A DNA stretch of 64,000 bases from CAWFQB01 sp965277875 (GTDB lineage Bacteria; Armatimonadota; Chthonomonadetes; Chthonomonadales; Chthonomonadaceae), in the NCBI GenBank assembly GCA_965277875.1, contig CBDIDV010000002.1, forward strand, positions 6,076,001-6,140,000. Reading direction: 5' to 3'. The position numbers and the translations under genes are program-made. Positions 16,647 to 26,753 of the stretch are shown one piece after another; position 1 is the first letter of the stretch; each line of letters begins with the position of its first letter. The notes below the pieces were generated by a model. The model was not told the origin of the DNA, searched no databases, and saw only the letters and a list, made by a program, of their open reading frames with translations.

Positions 16647-17663
16647 GTGCGCCCACCCGTGCCACCCTCAGCTTCAAATGCAGTTGACCCACTCGCCGCT
16701 CAGAAACCAAAAGCAAGCGTCAGCCTGTCCGCACTGGGCAGGACGTGGACGGCAGGCCGCTCTTTTCCCGCCACGCTTGAAGTATCGGACGTGCTGACGC
16801 AGCCTCCGGCCTGGATCGGTCACGCGATGCTGTATCTGCTCGCCGCACTGACGCTCGCGGCCCTGCTGTGGGCGGCTTTAAGCGGCGTGGATGTGGTCGT
16901 AGACCCGCGCGGGCGCGTCGTGCCGCAGGGCAATGTTCTGCCCGTGCAGGCCGCGCAGGCGGGCAGCGTACAGGTCGTGCGCGTCCGGGAGGGCGATGTC
17001 GTCACGCGCGGCCAGAAAATGCTCGATCTCGACATGACCGAGGCCCGAACGCGGCTGGGTAAGCTGCGCGAGGAACAGGATGCCACTCAGTCGCAACTGG
17101 AACAATTACAGGCCACGCACGGCAGCTTTGTGGATCAGGTAGACAGGCAAAACCGGCTGGGACGCCTCCAATCCGAAATCGCGACCGCCGAACTGACCTT
17201 GCAGCGCAGCCAGATCGTCGCTCCCACCGGCGGCGTCGTCACGCGTCTGGACGTGCATACGGTCGGCGCGGTCGTGCATAGCGGGCAATTAGTCGCCGCC
17301 ATCGCGCCTGCGGGCGCGCCGCTCGTGATCGAGGCCCATGTGCTGAACAAGGATGTGGCCTTTGTGCGGCCCGGTCTGCCCGTGAAGATTAAACTCGACG
17401 CTTTTCCTTATCAGGATTACGGCACGCTCGACGGCGACGTCTTAGACATCTCCCCGGACGCCCAGGGGGACGAAGAACAAAACAGCTATTATAAAGTGAC
17501 GGTCGGCCTGCATCAGACTGCGATGCAGGCGGGCGATAAGCGCATCCCCCTGCGGCCCGGACTGAGCGCCACGGCGGAGATCGTTGTCGAGCGCAAAAGC
17601 GTCCTCGCGCTGTTTTTGGAACCCTTCCGCAAACTGCGCCGCATGGCGGAAAGCACGAGATAG
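16647..17663 (+). CDS. HlyD-family periplasmic adaptor (membrane fusion protein)
   Basis: The 338-residue protein has an N-terminal cytoplasmic tail, one membrane helix (about 57-79), a lipoyl/barrel-sandwich half (VVPQGNVLPVQAAQAGSVQVV), a short coiled-coil hairpin (about 130-185), the second lipoyl half (IVAPTGGVVTRLDVHTVGAVV) and a beta-barrel domain (PVKIKLDAFPYQDYGTLDGDV). It links an inner membrane ABC exporter to the outer membrane, here most likely the C39 exporter. The hairpin is much shorter than in classical HlyD. The start is a GTG with AGGA upstream. The gene was probably followed directly by the parvulin gene before an IS landed between them. An outer membrane TolC-like partner is not in the window. 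Confidence 0.9.
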   Translation: MRPPVPPSASNAVDPLAAQKPKASVSLSALGRTWTAGRSFPATLEVSDVLTQPPAWIGHAMLYLLAALTLAALLWAALSGVDVVVDPRGRVVPQGNVLPVQAAQAGSVQVVRVREGDVVTRGQKMLDLDMTEARTRLGKLREEQDATQSQLEQLQATHGSFVDQVDRQNRLGRLQSEIATAELTLQRSQIVAPTGGVVTRLDVHTVGAVVHSGQLVAAIAPAGAPLVIEAHVLNKDVAFVRPGLPVKIKLDAFPYQDYGTLDGDVLDISPDAQGDEEQNSYYKVTVGLHQTAMQAGDKRIPLRPGLSATAEIVVERKSVLALFLEPFRKLRRMAESTR

Positions 17664-17773
17664 TTGTTTGTTGCTTGTCATTTGTTGCTTGCTGCCGGAC
17701 ATGTTGGCCGCGCTTATGGCCGATGCGCCCAACTGTTCAGCCTGGTCAACCGCATTTTCAAACAACAAACAAC

Positions 17774-19210
17774 TTTAGTTTCCGGTAAATGAAGCGGCTT
17801 GCGCCGCCTGTTGCGGCGTTGCTTGTGCCTTGTGGCGTCTGTGGGCGTCCACTCCGGTCTTCAAGTGGGCCGTGACGCTGTTCTTTTTGCGCAGTTGTGC
17901 CGCCAGGTCGGGCAAGTCCGCACAATGCACCTGTCCAAGTACGCGCCGCAGCCGTCCGCCCGTGGGCCGCGCCGCCCGATCCCAGAACCCCGAAGCGACC
18001 GGCTGGCTGGTCGCGGCGACATACGACAGGAGATTACCCGCAAGCAGGGCGAGTTCAGGCAGGCGAAAGCGGCTTTCCTGTCCCCACACATACGCCCGCT
18101 CGCAGCCGAGCAGCGGCTTGGCGGCCAGGGGCAGATGCTCCACGCCCCAGCGTTCCTTGTATAAGCGCCACAACGCCCACGCACTCACGCTCAGGTTCGT
18201 TGCCAGCAGCAGCGGTTCCTTGTAGCGCGGGTCGTAGATGGCGACCAGCCGGAACGTGGGCACGCCCGGTTTGGCGTCGGGCAGAACCAGGTTGTTCCAT
18301 ATCTGCGCTGTCAAACGGTGTGCGCCGTCGTGCCAGCGCGCCGTGGCGTCACAAGGCGTGGCCGCAATGTCCTTGCCGGCCCGCGTTCGCGCTAAGGGCC
18401 GCACGATGTCGCCGCGTGTGGGGCGGCGTCCGCGTCCTTTGTAGGCGGGCAGTTCGCTGCGCCGCGCCGTCTGGTTGGCGCGGGCGCGGGCCACAAAGCG
18501 TAGGTTCTCGGCGGTCAGCAGATCGGCGAGGGCAAAGCCCGCATCTACAATCAGGGCTTCGCACGCGGCAAGCGTTCTGGCCGCCTGCGCGACCAGCCGC
18601 GTTTGCAGGTCACTCTCGCTTTCGCCTGCCTTGCGCCGCACGAACAAGCGCGGCAGAGCGAAGCGCATGTTACCGATGCGCCCGACGGCCACGCCCAACC
18701 CGAAGCAGACGGCAGGCAGGGCCTTGCCCGCCGTACTCACATAGTGTTTGCTGTCCAGGCCCTGCAAGTGGGGGCGAAAGAAGGCGGTCAGGTCACAGGC
18801 GACCGGGCGCACGCCTTCATAACAGGCGGCAACGAAGCGGCCTTCCTGTATTACCGTCTGCTGCCAGCGGGCGAGCAGGTCGGCGGTGTTCCAGCCGCCA
18901 TAGCACAGGGCGGCACTACTGCGGCGCACCGCGGCAGGCGCAAGGCCCAAGCTGTCCAGAGCGGCAAACACGGCTCCGCGCGCGTGGAGGAAACGCCCGG
19001 ACATAAGCGCGAGGAACAAGTGCAGCAGGCCCAGGTTCGTGCCGAGCGGCACATCTTCCAGCACTTGCGTGAGCAGGGTACAGATACGGTAGACTAAGAG
19101 TGACATCAGGTAAGCCTCGGCCAGTGTAGTGTGGTAACTCTACTGTACCGCAGCCGCTTGCCTGATGTCGCACCCGAATTGTGTCTACATACTTTTACCG
19201 GAAACTAAAG
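17774..19210 (-). mobile_element. IS4-type insertion sequence, copy 1 (about 1.44 kb)
   Basis: The element is bounded by inverted repeats TTTAGTTTCCGGTAAA (left) and its complement ending ACTAAAG (right), and contains one transposase gene. A second copy with the same protein and length is at 51913-53349. The flanks show a 6-bp direct duplication, AACAAC, but they are themselves low-complexity AACAACAAAC repeats, so the duplication is only suggestive. The insertion separates the HlyD adaptor from the parvulin and points against their direction of transcription. Confidence 0.93.
17775..19106 (-). CDS. IS4-family DDE transposase
   Basis: The 443-residue protein shows the DDE triad: an Asp in VACDLTAFF (about D104), an Asp in LIVDAGFA (about D198), and the Glu of the IS4 signature YKERWGVEHLPLAAK, which fits Y-(2)-R-(3)-E-(6)-K exactly. 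The C-terminal tail is basic and Ala/Gln-rich. The stop codon overlaps the left inverted repeat. The protein is identical to that of the second copy, so the transposase is probably still functional and transposition recent. Confidence 0.95.
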   Translation of the reverse strand: MSLLVYRICTLLTQVLEDVPLGTNLGLLHLFLALMSGRFLHARGAVFAALDSLGLAPAAVRRSSAALCYGGWNTADLLARWQQTVIQEGRFVAACYEGVRPVACDLTAFFRPHLQGLDSKHYVSTAGKALPAVCFGLGVAVGRIGNMRFALPRLFVRRKAGESESDLQTRLVAQAARTLAACEALIVDAGFALADLLTAENLRFVARARANQTARRSELPAYKGRGRRPTRGDIVRPLARTRAGKDIAATPCDATARWHDGAHRLTAQIWNNLVLPDAKPGVPTFRLVAIYDPRYKEPLLLATNLSVSAWALWRLYKERWGVEHLPLAAKPLLGCERAYVWGQESRFRLPELALLAGNLLSYVAATSQPVASGFWDRAARPTGGRLRRVLGQVHCADLPDLAAQLRKKNSVTAHLKTGVDAHRRHKAQATPQQAAQAASFTGN

Positions 19211-19257
19211 AACAACAAACAACAAACAACAAACAACAAACAACAAGCAACAAGCAA
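19211..19257. repeat. AACAAAC-type 7-bp tandem tract interrupted by the IS
   Basis: About six units of AACAACA-like sequence follow the IS and two more precede it (17759-17773). The inverse form TTGTTTGTTGCTTG lies right after the hlyD stop (17664-17690), so the original hlyD-ppiC gap was a long imperfect inverted repeat into which the IS inserted. Confidence 0.75.
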
Positions 19258-19268
19258 CCGGAGTCTGT

Positions 19269-20042
19269 ATGGAAGAGGAACAGAACGTCGTGCTGATTGT
19301 AAACGGGGAAGCGCTTTGCACTCCGGCCCTGCTGCAATGGGCGCAGTGGCAGGACGCGCTGGGGCTGCTAAGCGAGGCTGCCGACAGTCTGCTGATCCGG
19401 CAGGCGGCGCAGGCGCAGGGCATTCAGGCGACGCAGGAGGAACTGGACGCCGAGGCCGTGACGTTTCGCCGCAGGCACGATCTTTTGCAGGCGTCCGCCC
19501 TGCTTGGCTGGCTGGAACAGCGGGGGCAGACGACCGGCAGTTGGCAGGCGCATCTGAGCGAGACCGTCACGGCCCGCAAACTGCGCGAGGCCGTTTGCGC
19601 GCCCCATATACAGGCATATTTCGTACAGCATCGGCTGGAATTCGAGCAGGCGACGGTAGCGCGGCTGCTGGTAAGCGAGGAAAACGCGGGCCGCGAGCTG
19701 AGGGCGCGTATCGTGGAGGACGGCGAGGATTTTTACACGCTGGCCCGCCGTTACTCCCAGGACGCCGCAACACGCCCGGTCGGAGGGTATATGGGGCGGG
19801 TAGGGCGCAAGACCCTGCCGCCGGTTTTGGAGGCGGCCATCTTCGGCGCGCAGGCCGGGCAGGTGGTCGGCCCCCTGAAAACAAGTCAGGGCTGGCATCT
19901 GGTTCTGGTCGAGGCGCTGTACCCTGCCACCTTAGACGACGCCACACGCGGCCTCATCGTCGCGGAACTGTTTGCGGACTGGCTGCGTCAGCAGCGACAG
20001 GCCGCGCAAATCTGCACTCCGCTTTTGGAGGGCGTGTTTTAG
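19269..20042 (+). CDS. Parvulin-type peptidyl-prolyl isomerase (PpiC/SurA-like)
   Basis: The 257-residue protein has a helical SurA_N-like region (residues about 5-120) and a parvulin domain (about 125-220) with characteristic DFYTLARRYSQD, VGGYMGRVGR, FGAQAGQVVGPLKTSQGWHLV. There is no signal peptide or membrane helix, so it appears cytosolic. Parvulins of this kind recur next to C39-peptidase exporters and HlyD genes, where they may help hold or fold the export substrate. The start has GGAG nearby. The original operon was probably exporter, precursors, hlyD, ppiC. The IS now lies 58 bases upstream and may affect its expression. Confidence 0.85.
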   Translation: MEEEQNVVLIVNGEALCTPALLQWAQWQDALGLLSEAADSLLIRQAAQAQGIQATQEELDAEAVTFRRRHDLLQASALLGWLEQRGQTTGSWQAHLSETVTARKLREAVCAPHIQAYFVQHRLEFEQATVARLLVSEENAGRELRARIVEDGEDFYTLARRYSQDAATRPVGGYMGRVGRKTLPPVLEAAIFGAQAGQVVGPLKTSQGWHLVLVEALYPATLDDATRGLIVAELFADWLRQQRQAAQICTPLLEGVF

Positions 20043-20078
20043 CCGTTCTGCCTTTTTAGCAAACGCCTGCCGTCAAGG

Positions 20079-20093
20079 TATACTATATATACT
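20079..20093 (+). promoter_or_regulatory. Two overlapping-phase TATACT boxes, putative promoter
   Basis: TATACT occurs at 20079-20084 and 20088-20093 in the gap between ppiC and the next small gene, whose leader would be about 160 bases long. No good -35 box is seen, so this is tentative. Confidence 0.35.
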
Positions 20094-20259
20094 ATAACCA
20101 GCACGTTCACGCGCAAGCCCCTGTGCAGAACAGCATTTGCGTGTAGTTTGCAGACAGTGCGCTTCGGCGTCTGCTTACGCCGACGCCGTGCAGAACCAAT
20201 AACCCAACCATAACATTAAAGCCGTCGCCCGGACGCGCCCGCTTTCAGGAGAACAACCC

Positions 20260-20511
20260 ATGACCGCCGAAGACCCGCAAAACGAAGACCAGAGCGCGCC
20301 TGCAAACACATCCGAGACAAGCGCCGCGCAGGAACCCATTCTGACCGACACGCCTGTCCTGAACCGCGAACAGCGCCGCGCCCAGGCCAAAGGCAAAAAG
20401 ACCGCCGCTCCCGCCTCGCATCCGTCCAACAACGGCGGCATTCGCACCGGCGGCGCGCGCCCCGCCAGCGCCTCCATCTCCAACAAAATCCCGCGCACCG
20501 GACATAAATAA
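20260..20511 (+). CDS. Small hydrophilic protein with LNREQRRAQAKGKK motif
   Basis: The 83-residue protein is mostly disordered: an acidic N-terminus rich in Glu, Ser and Thr, a basic motif LNREQRRAQAKGKK in the middle, and a Gly/Ala/Ser-rich basic tail. AGGAGA precedes the ATG at ideal spacing, which supports translation. The NREQRRAQ motif recurs in small uncharacterised bacterial proteins. No function can be assigned. It may belong to the neighbouring export locus or be independent. Confidence 0.65.
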   Translation: MTAEDPQNEDQSAPANTSETSAAQEPILTDTPVLNREQRRAQAKGKKTAAPASHPSNNGGIRTGGARPASASISNKIPRTGHK

Positions 20512-20586
20512 GTATACACCACTTGCTGCGCTAGAGACACCCTGCACAGAGGAGGACACACAAGGAGAAGAGGGGAAATAGACAGA

Positions 20587-20703
20587 ATTAAAAGGATGTC
20601 TCAGGATGAACAGGATTTCACTTGGGCAAATGAACAGTTGCTGCAATGACTTTTGTTCTTTTGCATCGTAATCTGTGAACATCTGTGTTAATCTGTGAAT
20701 AGC
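20587..20703. repeat. Intergenic short-period repeats (CAGGATGAACAGGATT and ATCTGTGAACATCTGTG units)
   Basis: The left part has ATTAAAAGGATGTCTCAGGA and GAACAGGATT units. The right part has ATCTGTGAACATCTGTG then TTAATCTGTGAATAG, about 10-11 bp period. The tract lies between the small gene on the plus strand and the esterase on the minus strand. It resembles the repeats at 7.5, 33.4 and 36.4 kb. Confidence 0.65.
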
Positions 20704-20751
20704 TCTCCTCTTGTTGTTCTCTGTGTCTCCAGCGTAGCGGGTGGTTCATTC

Positions 20752-22431
<1,680 letters not shown>

Positions 22432-22673
22432 GATGAGTGTTCCTTCTTCGCAGATACTTCGGAGTGTGGGAAGCAGTGTGGGAACGGCGGCAAGAGTGCG
22501 CCTTATATTCCCGGCTATACTTCATGTTCGCCGTCCCGCGCTAATATCCTTCTCCACTTCCCCAAGCCTGCATGTCCCTTTGTGCATAGCCCCGTCTCAT
22601 TCTTGCAGGCAGACCGTGATATAATAGAGGCAGACGACATCAAAAGAGCAAAACGATTGGATAAGAGGAACGT

Positions 22674-24053
22674 ATGTTTCAGGATCGAAGCGAACTGCTG
22701 GCGAACAACCCCACTCAGATGAATTATGGCGTGGCTGTGACGGACGTGGATGGCGACGGCAGGTTCGAGTTTTTTGTGGCGGGGTACGGCTGCGCCAATC
22801 AGGCGCTCAAGTGGAATGGACGCGCGTATCACAACATCGCGGACGAGACGCTTGCCGATGCGAGTAGGCAGGCGATTGGCGTCTGCGCGGGCGACATGGA
22901 CGGCGACGGGCGCGAGGAGATCTACATCCTCAATACCGACAGTTTCGCCGGGCGCAAAAAACTGGCGGATCGCCTGCTGCAATACGACGGCACACGCTGG
23001 CGAGACCTGTTCAGCCTGCCCGAAAATCAAGACGCGCTGAACCTGACGGCGGGCCGGTCGGTGGCCTGCGTGGATCGGTTGGGAAACGGGCGGTACGGTT
23101 TCTTCGTCGCCAACTACGGTGGGCCGATGCGCTGCTACGAGCTGGAAGAAAACGGTTTTCTGGCCGATCTCGCGCCGTATATCGGGCTGGCGTATGTCAC
23201 GGGCGGGCGCAGTCTGCTGTCCCTCCCGCTTGTCTCGGCATGCATGGACATTTTCGCCGGCAATGAAAACGGCCCTAATTTCCTGTTTCGCAATCGAGGC
23301 GACGGCACGTTCGAGGAGGTCGGGGAACGGATGGGCCTGAACGATCCCTACGAGAACGCGTGCGGCGTGGCCGTTCTGGATGCGGGGACATCCACCAATA
23401 CGGCGGGCGGCGTGTTCGATCTGGCTCTGGGCAACTGGGAGGGCGAGCATCGGCTGTACACGCGGGACGGGGATGGCCGCTTTGTGGACGTGGCGACCGA
23501 ACGCATGGCCGCGCCGAGCCGTATCCGCACCGTGATCGCGGCGGACTGGGACAACGATGGGTACGAGGAACTGTTTTTCAACAACATCGGCGAACCCAAT
23601 CGCCTGTTCGCGCACCGTGACGGCAAGTGGACGCCAATCCCGATGGGCGACGCCCTGGAACCGTTCGGACTTGGCACGGGCGCGGCGGTCGCGGACCTGG
23701 ACGGCGACGGACGGCTGGAACTTCTCGTCTCGCACGGCGAGGCGGACCGACAGCCCCTGTGCTTGTACCACGCGATCCCGAATGCCAATCACTGGCTGCG
23801 CGTCGCGCCGATGACCCGGTCGGGAGCGCCGGCGCGGGGCGCGGTCGTGACCCTGCGAGCGAGCGGGTGCGTCCAGTCACGCGCCATTGATGCGGGCAGC
23901 GGCTACCTGTGCCAGATGGAACCCGTGGCTCACTTTGGCCTGGGACAGATCGAAGACGTGGAACAGATCACGGTACGCTGGCCGGATGGCAGCGGGCAGA
24001 CCATTGCCCGACCCGCCATTGACACCACCCTGCGCGTCGCGCACCCGGCCTGA
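22674..24053 (+). CDS. FG-GAP/VCBS repeat protein with ASPIC/UnbV C-terminal domain (CRTAC1-like)
   Basis: The 459-residue protein has several calcium-binding-like blade motifs (DVDGDGRFEFF, DMDGDGREEIY, DWDNDGYEELF, DLDGDGRLELL), predicting a beta-propeller, followed by an ASPIC/UnbV domain (NHWLRVAPM to VRWPDGSGQ). There is no signal peptide, unlike most CRTAC proteins, so it may be cytosolic or exported another way. Function of the family is not established; homologues occur in animals and in enediyne gene clusters. AGAGGA lies in front of the ATG, and TATAAT at 22620-22625 is a likely -10. It ends near a strong terminator. Confidence 0.85.
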   Translation: MFQDRSELLANNPTQMNYGVAVTDVDGDGRFEFFVAGYGCANQALKWNGRAYHNIADETLADASRQAIGVCAGDMDGDGREEIYILNTDSFAGRKKLADRLLQYDGTRWRDLFSLPENQDALNLTAGRSVACVDRLGNGRYGFFVANYGGPMRCYELEENGFLADLAPYIGLAYVTGGRSLLSLPLVSACMDIFAGNENGPNFLFRNRGDGTFEEVGERMGLNDPYENACGVAVLDAGTSTNTAGGVFDLALGNWEGEHRLYTRDGDGRFVDVATERMAAPSRIRTVIAADWDNDGYEELFFNNIGEPNRLFAHRDGKWTPIPMGDALEPFGLGTGAAVADLDGDGRLELLVSHGEADRQPLCLYHAIPNANHWLRVAPMTRSGAPARGAVVTLRASGCVQSRAIDAGSGYLCQMEPVAHFGLGQIEDVEQITVRWPDGSGQTIARPAIDTTLRVAHPA

Positions 24054-24113
24054 TGTACCTTTGCCATTATGTTTTCGCCTGCGTGATTTCGCAGGGCAGT
24101 ACATCACAGAACA

Positions 24114-24150
24114 AAACAGCGTCCTCCCGATTGTCGGGAGGACGCTGTTT
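24114..24150. terminator. Terminator hairpin with 17-bp stem
   Basis: AAACAGCGTCCTCCCGA at 24114-24130 pairs perfectly with 24134-24150 around a TTG loop, then CTTATTTTGT. It serves the UnbV-domain gene and, read backwards, has an A-rich lead. Between it and 24243 are three copies of an ACGCYGTGAYRGGC-like unit of unknown role. Confidence 0.85.
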
Positions 24151-24243
24151 CTTATTTTGTGCCATACATTGTACGCCGTGACGGGCATATCGTTGTACGC
24201 TGTGATAGGCGCACTTTTGACGCCGTGACGGGCATACGCGCGA

Positions 24244-24501
24244 TTAATGCCCCATAGAGGAGCCTGAAGACGGTACCGCCGCCCCGCCGGGAGCCGCGCC
24301 GCCGCCCTGCTGATGCTTCTTGATCACATCCTGCACGTTAGGCTGCGGCGGAAGCTGCGTGGCCGTGTCCGCCTTGCCGTAGCTCCCCTTGGACACATCT
24401 ACGGGCGGGTCGGAATGGCAGCCCACTAGCGCAAATCCCAATGTCAGCGCGCCGCACATGGTCACAAAGCGGCCTGCATTATATTTTCGCCGAATCATCA
24501 T
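24244..24501 (-). CDS. Small lipoprotein
   Basis: The 85-residue product begins MMIRRKYNAGRFVTMCG and has a lipobox LVGC at about residues 25-28, so it should be lipid-anchored at the new N-terminal Cys. The mature part is short, with a Gly/Ala/Pro-rich tail ending SSGSSMGH. The start (24501 or the next ATG at 24498) lies just 4-7 bases after the stop of the pseudopilin gene, so the two are cotranscribed. A longer frame overlapping the pilin gene is rejected because it would bury the signal. Function is unknown. Confidence 0.7.
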   Translation of the reverse strand: MMIRRKYNAGRFVTMCGALTLGFALVGCHSDPPVDVSKGSYGKADTATQLPPQPNVQDVIKKHQQGGGAAPGGAAVPSSGSSMGH

Positions 24502-24505
24502 CTGA

Positions 24506-25303
24506 TTAGTCGTCCTCAATGGTGAAGAAGGGGCGAATGCCCTTGGCGTTGACGGCGGCGAGGGCATCCAGGCGCGACCACTTGGCGTGACCGTCTATCC
24601 AGACCAGGTTCGCGCCCACGGTGTGCCGCCCGACAAGGTTGCCGAGCATGGGCGGCGACAAATTGGGATAGAACGTGGCATAGCAGTCGTTCTTATTAGG
24701 CCACTGGATTTCCGGCGTGTGCCAGCCGTCGCCGCCGGGGGAGCAGACCGGCAGATAATAGGCGCGCAGGTCGGAGAACAGAATGGTTTCGGCGGGCTTT
24801 TGTACCTGCGCGAGCGACTGCCCATCCGGATTGTGAACGCCATCCGAGCCGTCCCAATACGTGGCGTTGATGGCATACGAGCCGGGGAACGACACGCTGT
24901 TGTAAAAGTCCGCGCTGGACTGGGTGCTGCTCGCGCTTGTCGGCTGATAGCGCACAACGTTGGCGTCGGACGGGCAGTTGTAGATGTCTTTGCTCTTGTT
25001 GTAGGGCATCAGGCCGTCCTGCCAGCGCTGATTGCCGGGATAGGTAAAGCCGCTCCAATCAGGGCCGCGTCCCCACCACGACATGACGAGCGTTTCGTCA
25101 TAGTCCTGCGTGTACATCATGGCCGCCGTTCCCAACTGCTTGAGGTTGGAAAGACAGCTTGTGGTGCGGGCCTTTTCGCGGGCCTGCGCGAAAACAGGGA
25201 ATAGAATGGCGGCCAGAATTGCGATGATAGCGATTACGACAAGCAGTTCGATCAGCGTAAAGCCGGAACGGTCGCGACGCGCAGAAACAACGACATTGTT
25301 CAT
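24506..25303 (-). CDS. Pseudopilin, DUF1559 (H-X9-DG) family
   Basis: The 265-residue protein has the prepilin cleavage/methylation segment GFTLIELLVVIAIIAILAA at about residues 14-32, then FPVFAQAREKARTTSCLSNLKQLG, and the C-terminal HTVGANLVWIDGHAKW motif. It is clearly related to the protein at 10058-10864. AAGGAG precedes the ATG. It lies downstream of a LacI-type regulator on the same strand and upstream of a small lipoprotein. Role in secretion or surface structures is inferred from the family only. Confidence 0.9.
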   Translation of the reverse strand: MNNVVVSARRDRSGFTLIELLVVIAIIAILAAILFPVFAQAREKARTTSCLSNLKQLGTAAMMYTQDYDETLVMSWWGRGPDWSGFTYPGNQRWQDGLMPYNKSKDIYNCPSDANVVRYQPTSASSTQSSADFYNSVSFPGSYAINATYWDGSDGVHNPDGQSLAQVQKPAETILFSDLRAYYLPVCSPGGDGWHTPEIQWPNKNDCYATFYPNLSPPMLGNLVGRHTVGANLVWIDGHAKWSRLDALAAVNAKGIRPFFTIEDD

Positions 25304-25520
25304 TCAGGGTCTCCTTCACGAGTGACGGGCGGGACGCTTATTTCGGGCATCTTTCCGAACGTTCTTCATGTTCTTCGCAAACAGCACAAAGAGCGTTTGA
25401 AAACAGAGGTAGGCGACAGCCCCGATAGGGTATTTACAGCACAGCAAACGCGCAAACAGCGATAAAAATTGTACATGTCAAACATGCCATATAAAAGACA
25501 TGTCAGAAACATGACTCCGG

Positions 25521-26555
25521 CTATGACGCCTGTTGTTGGCGTGGCGGCGCGGTAGAACCCATGTCCGCCAGATCGGTGGGAAACACGCGCCGACACGGGG
25601 CGGGACAGACGCCGCTTTGCGCCCATTCCGTTACCAGGCGCGCAGCTTCGCCTGCCATATGCTGCAAAGGCTGCCCGACCGACGTGATGGGCCGCATGTG
25701 CAGCACGGACTGCGGCAGCACATCAAACGCGATCACGCTTAGATCGTCGGGTACGCGCAGGCCAAGCGTCTGCGCGGCGTCAATAACGCCCAGGCCCGAC
25801 TCGTCATTCGCGGCAAGAATGGCTGTGGGACGATTGGGCAGGGCGAGCAGGCGCAGGGACGCCTGGTAACTGCGCGCATACGTGAAGTCGCCGCCCACAA
25901 GCCATTCCGGCACGACAGGCAGATCGTTCTCTTGCAGAAACCGACAGTACGCGCCCTGCCTGAGTTCCGCGTCGCGCAGACCCGGCTTGCCTGCCACATG
26001 TCCGATATGTCGGTGGCCCAGGCCGGTCAGATGACGCATGGCCTGATAGGTGGCGGCCTCATTGTCCGTGGTCAGGGTCAGGGTTCCTGATGGGCCGTCC
26101 GAGGAGAACACGGCGCACGGAAATCCGCGTGTGGCGATCAGTTCGGCCAGTCTCGAATCCACGCTGGGCGCGATTAGAACCACGCCGTCGGCCTTGCCGC
26201 CGAACACGCTGCGCGCGATGCCGGACGGCTCCGAGTCGCCCTGCGCGGTATGTACCAGCACATCCTGTTCCAGCGCCTCGGCGGCCTCCATGATGCCGTT
26301 CAGCACGGTCAGCAGATAGGGCGACAGCAGCATGGCGTGTGCGCCGCGCGGCGGCACAACGGCCAGGGTATTGGTGCGCCCCGTCGCCATCGAGCGGGCA
26401 AGCGAGTTAGGCCGATAGTCCAGTTCGCGCGCCACGGCGATCACCTTGGCCTTGATTTCGGGCGGCACGGTGCGCGGCCCGTCGTTGAGCGCGTAAGAGA
26501 CCGTAGAGACCGAGATATTCAGTTGACGCGCAATGTCTTTGATCGTGGAAGCCAT
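25521..26555 (-). CDS. LacI-family transcriptional regulator
   Basis: The 344-residue regulator has a LacI helix-turn-helix (TIKDIARQLNISVSTVSYAL), hinge helix (PNSLARSMATGRTNTLAVV) and a periplasmic-binding-protein-like ligand domain. LacI proteins usually bind sugars and repress catabolic genes. Directly upstream is a pair of palindromes of the GAAACGTTTC type next to a -10 box, which strongly suggests autorepression. No sugar catabolic gene is adjacent; the nearest downstream gene is a pseudopilin. The ligand is unknown. Confidence 0.93.
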   Translation of the reverse strand: MASTIKDIARQLNISVSTVSYALNDGPRTVPPEIKAKVIAVARELDYRPNSLARSMATGRTNTLAVVPPRGAHAMLLSPYLLTVLNGIMEAAEALEQDVLVHTAQGDSEPSGIARSVFGGKADGVVLIAPSVDSRLAELIATRGFPCAVFSSDGPSGTLTLTTDNEAATYQAMRHLTGLGHRHIGHVAGKPGLRDAELRQGAYCRFLQENDLPVVPEWLVGGDFTYARSYQASLRLLALPNRPTAILAANDESGLGVIDAAQTLGLRVPDDLSVIAFDVLPQSVLHMRPITSVGQPLQHMAGEAARLVTEWAQSGVCPAPCRRVFPTDLADMGSTAPPRQQQAS

Positions 26556-26577
26556 AAGTTAGCCTTATCTCGCTTTT

Positions 26578-26603
26578 GAGAAACGCTTCGCGAAACGTTT
26601 CTC
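26578..26603 (-). promoter_or_regulatory. LacI-type operator overlapping the lacI-family promoter
   Basis: GAGAAACG (26578-26585) and CGTTTCTC (26596-26603) form an inverted repeat, and inside are two ten-base LacI-like sites, GAAACGCTTC (26580-26589) and GAAACGTTTC (26592-26601). On the minus strand a TATTATAAG -10 region lies a few bases upstream, so bound repressor would block transcription of its own gene. Confidence 0.75.
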
Positions 26604-26753
26604 ACACTTATAATACGCCATTCTACGCATTTCGTCAATACTGCTCGCGAATTATTTTGCGATTTTTCGCACATTTACACGATATACTGGTGTCAATGCG
26701 GATTGTTCAAGCCTGCACATTGCCAAATTAGAGACAAACGCGCCCAAGCCCTG

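Noticed and set aside
17897..19006. 369-residue open frame on the plus strand of IS copy 1 (and at 52036-53145 in copy 2)
   Set aside because: It is antisense to the transposase, rich in Arg, Pro and Ala, and has no ribosome site; it is a high-GC shadow.
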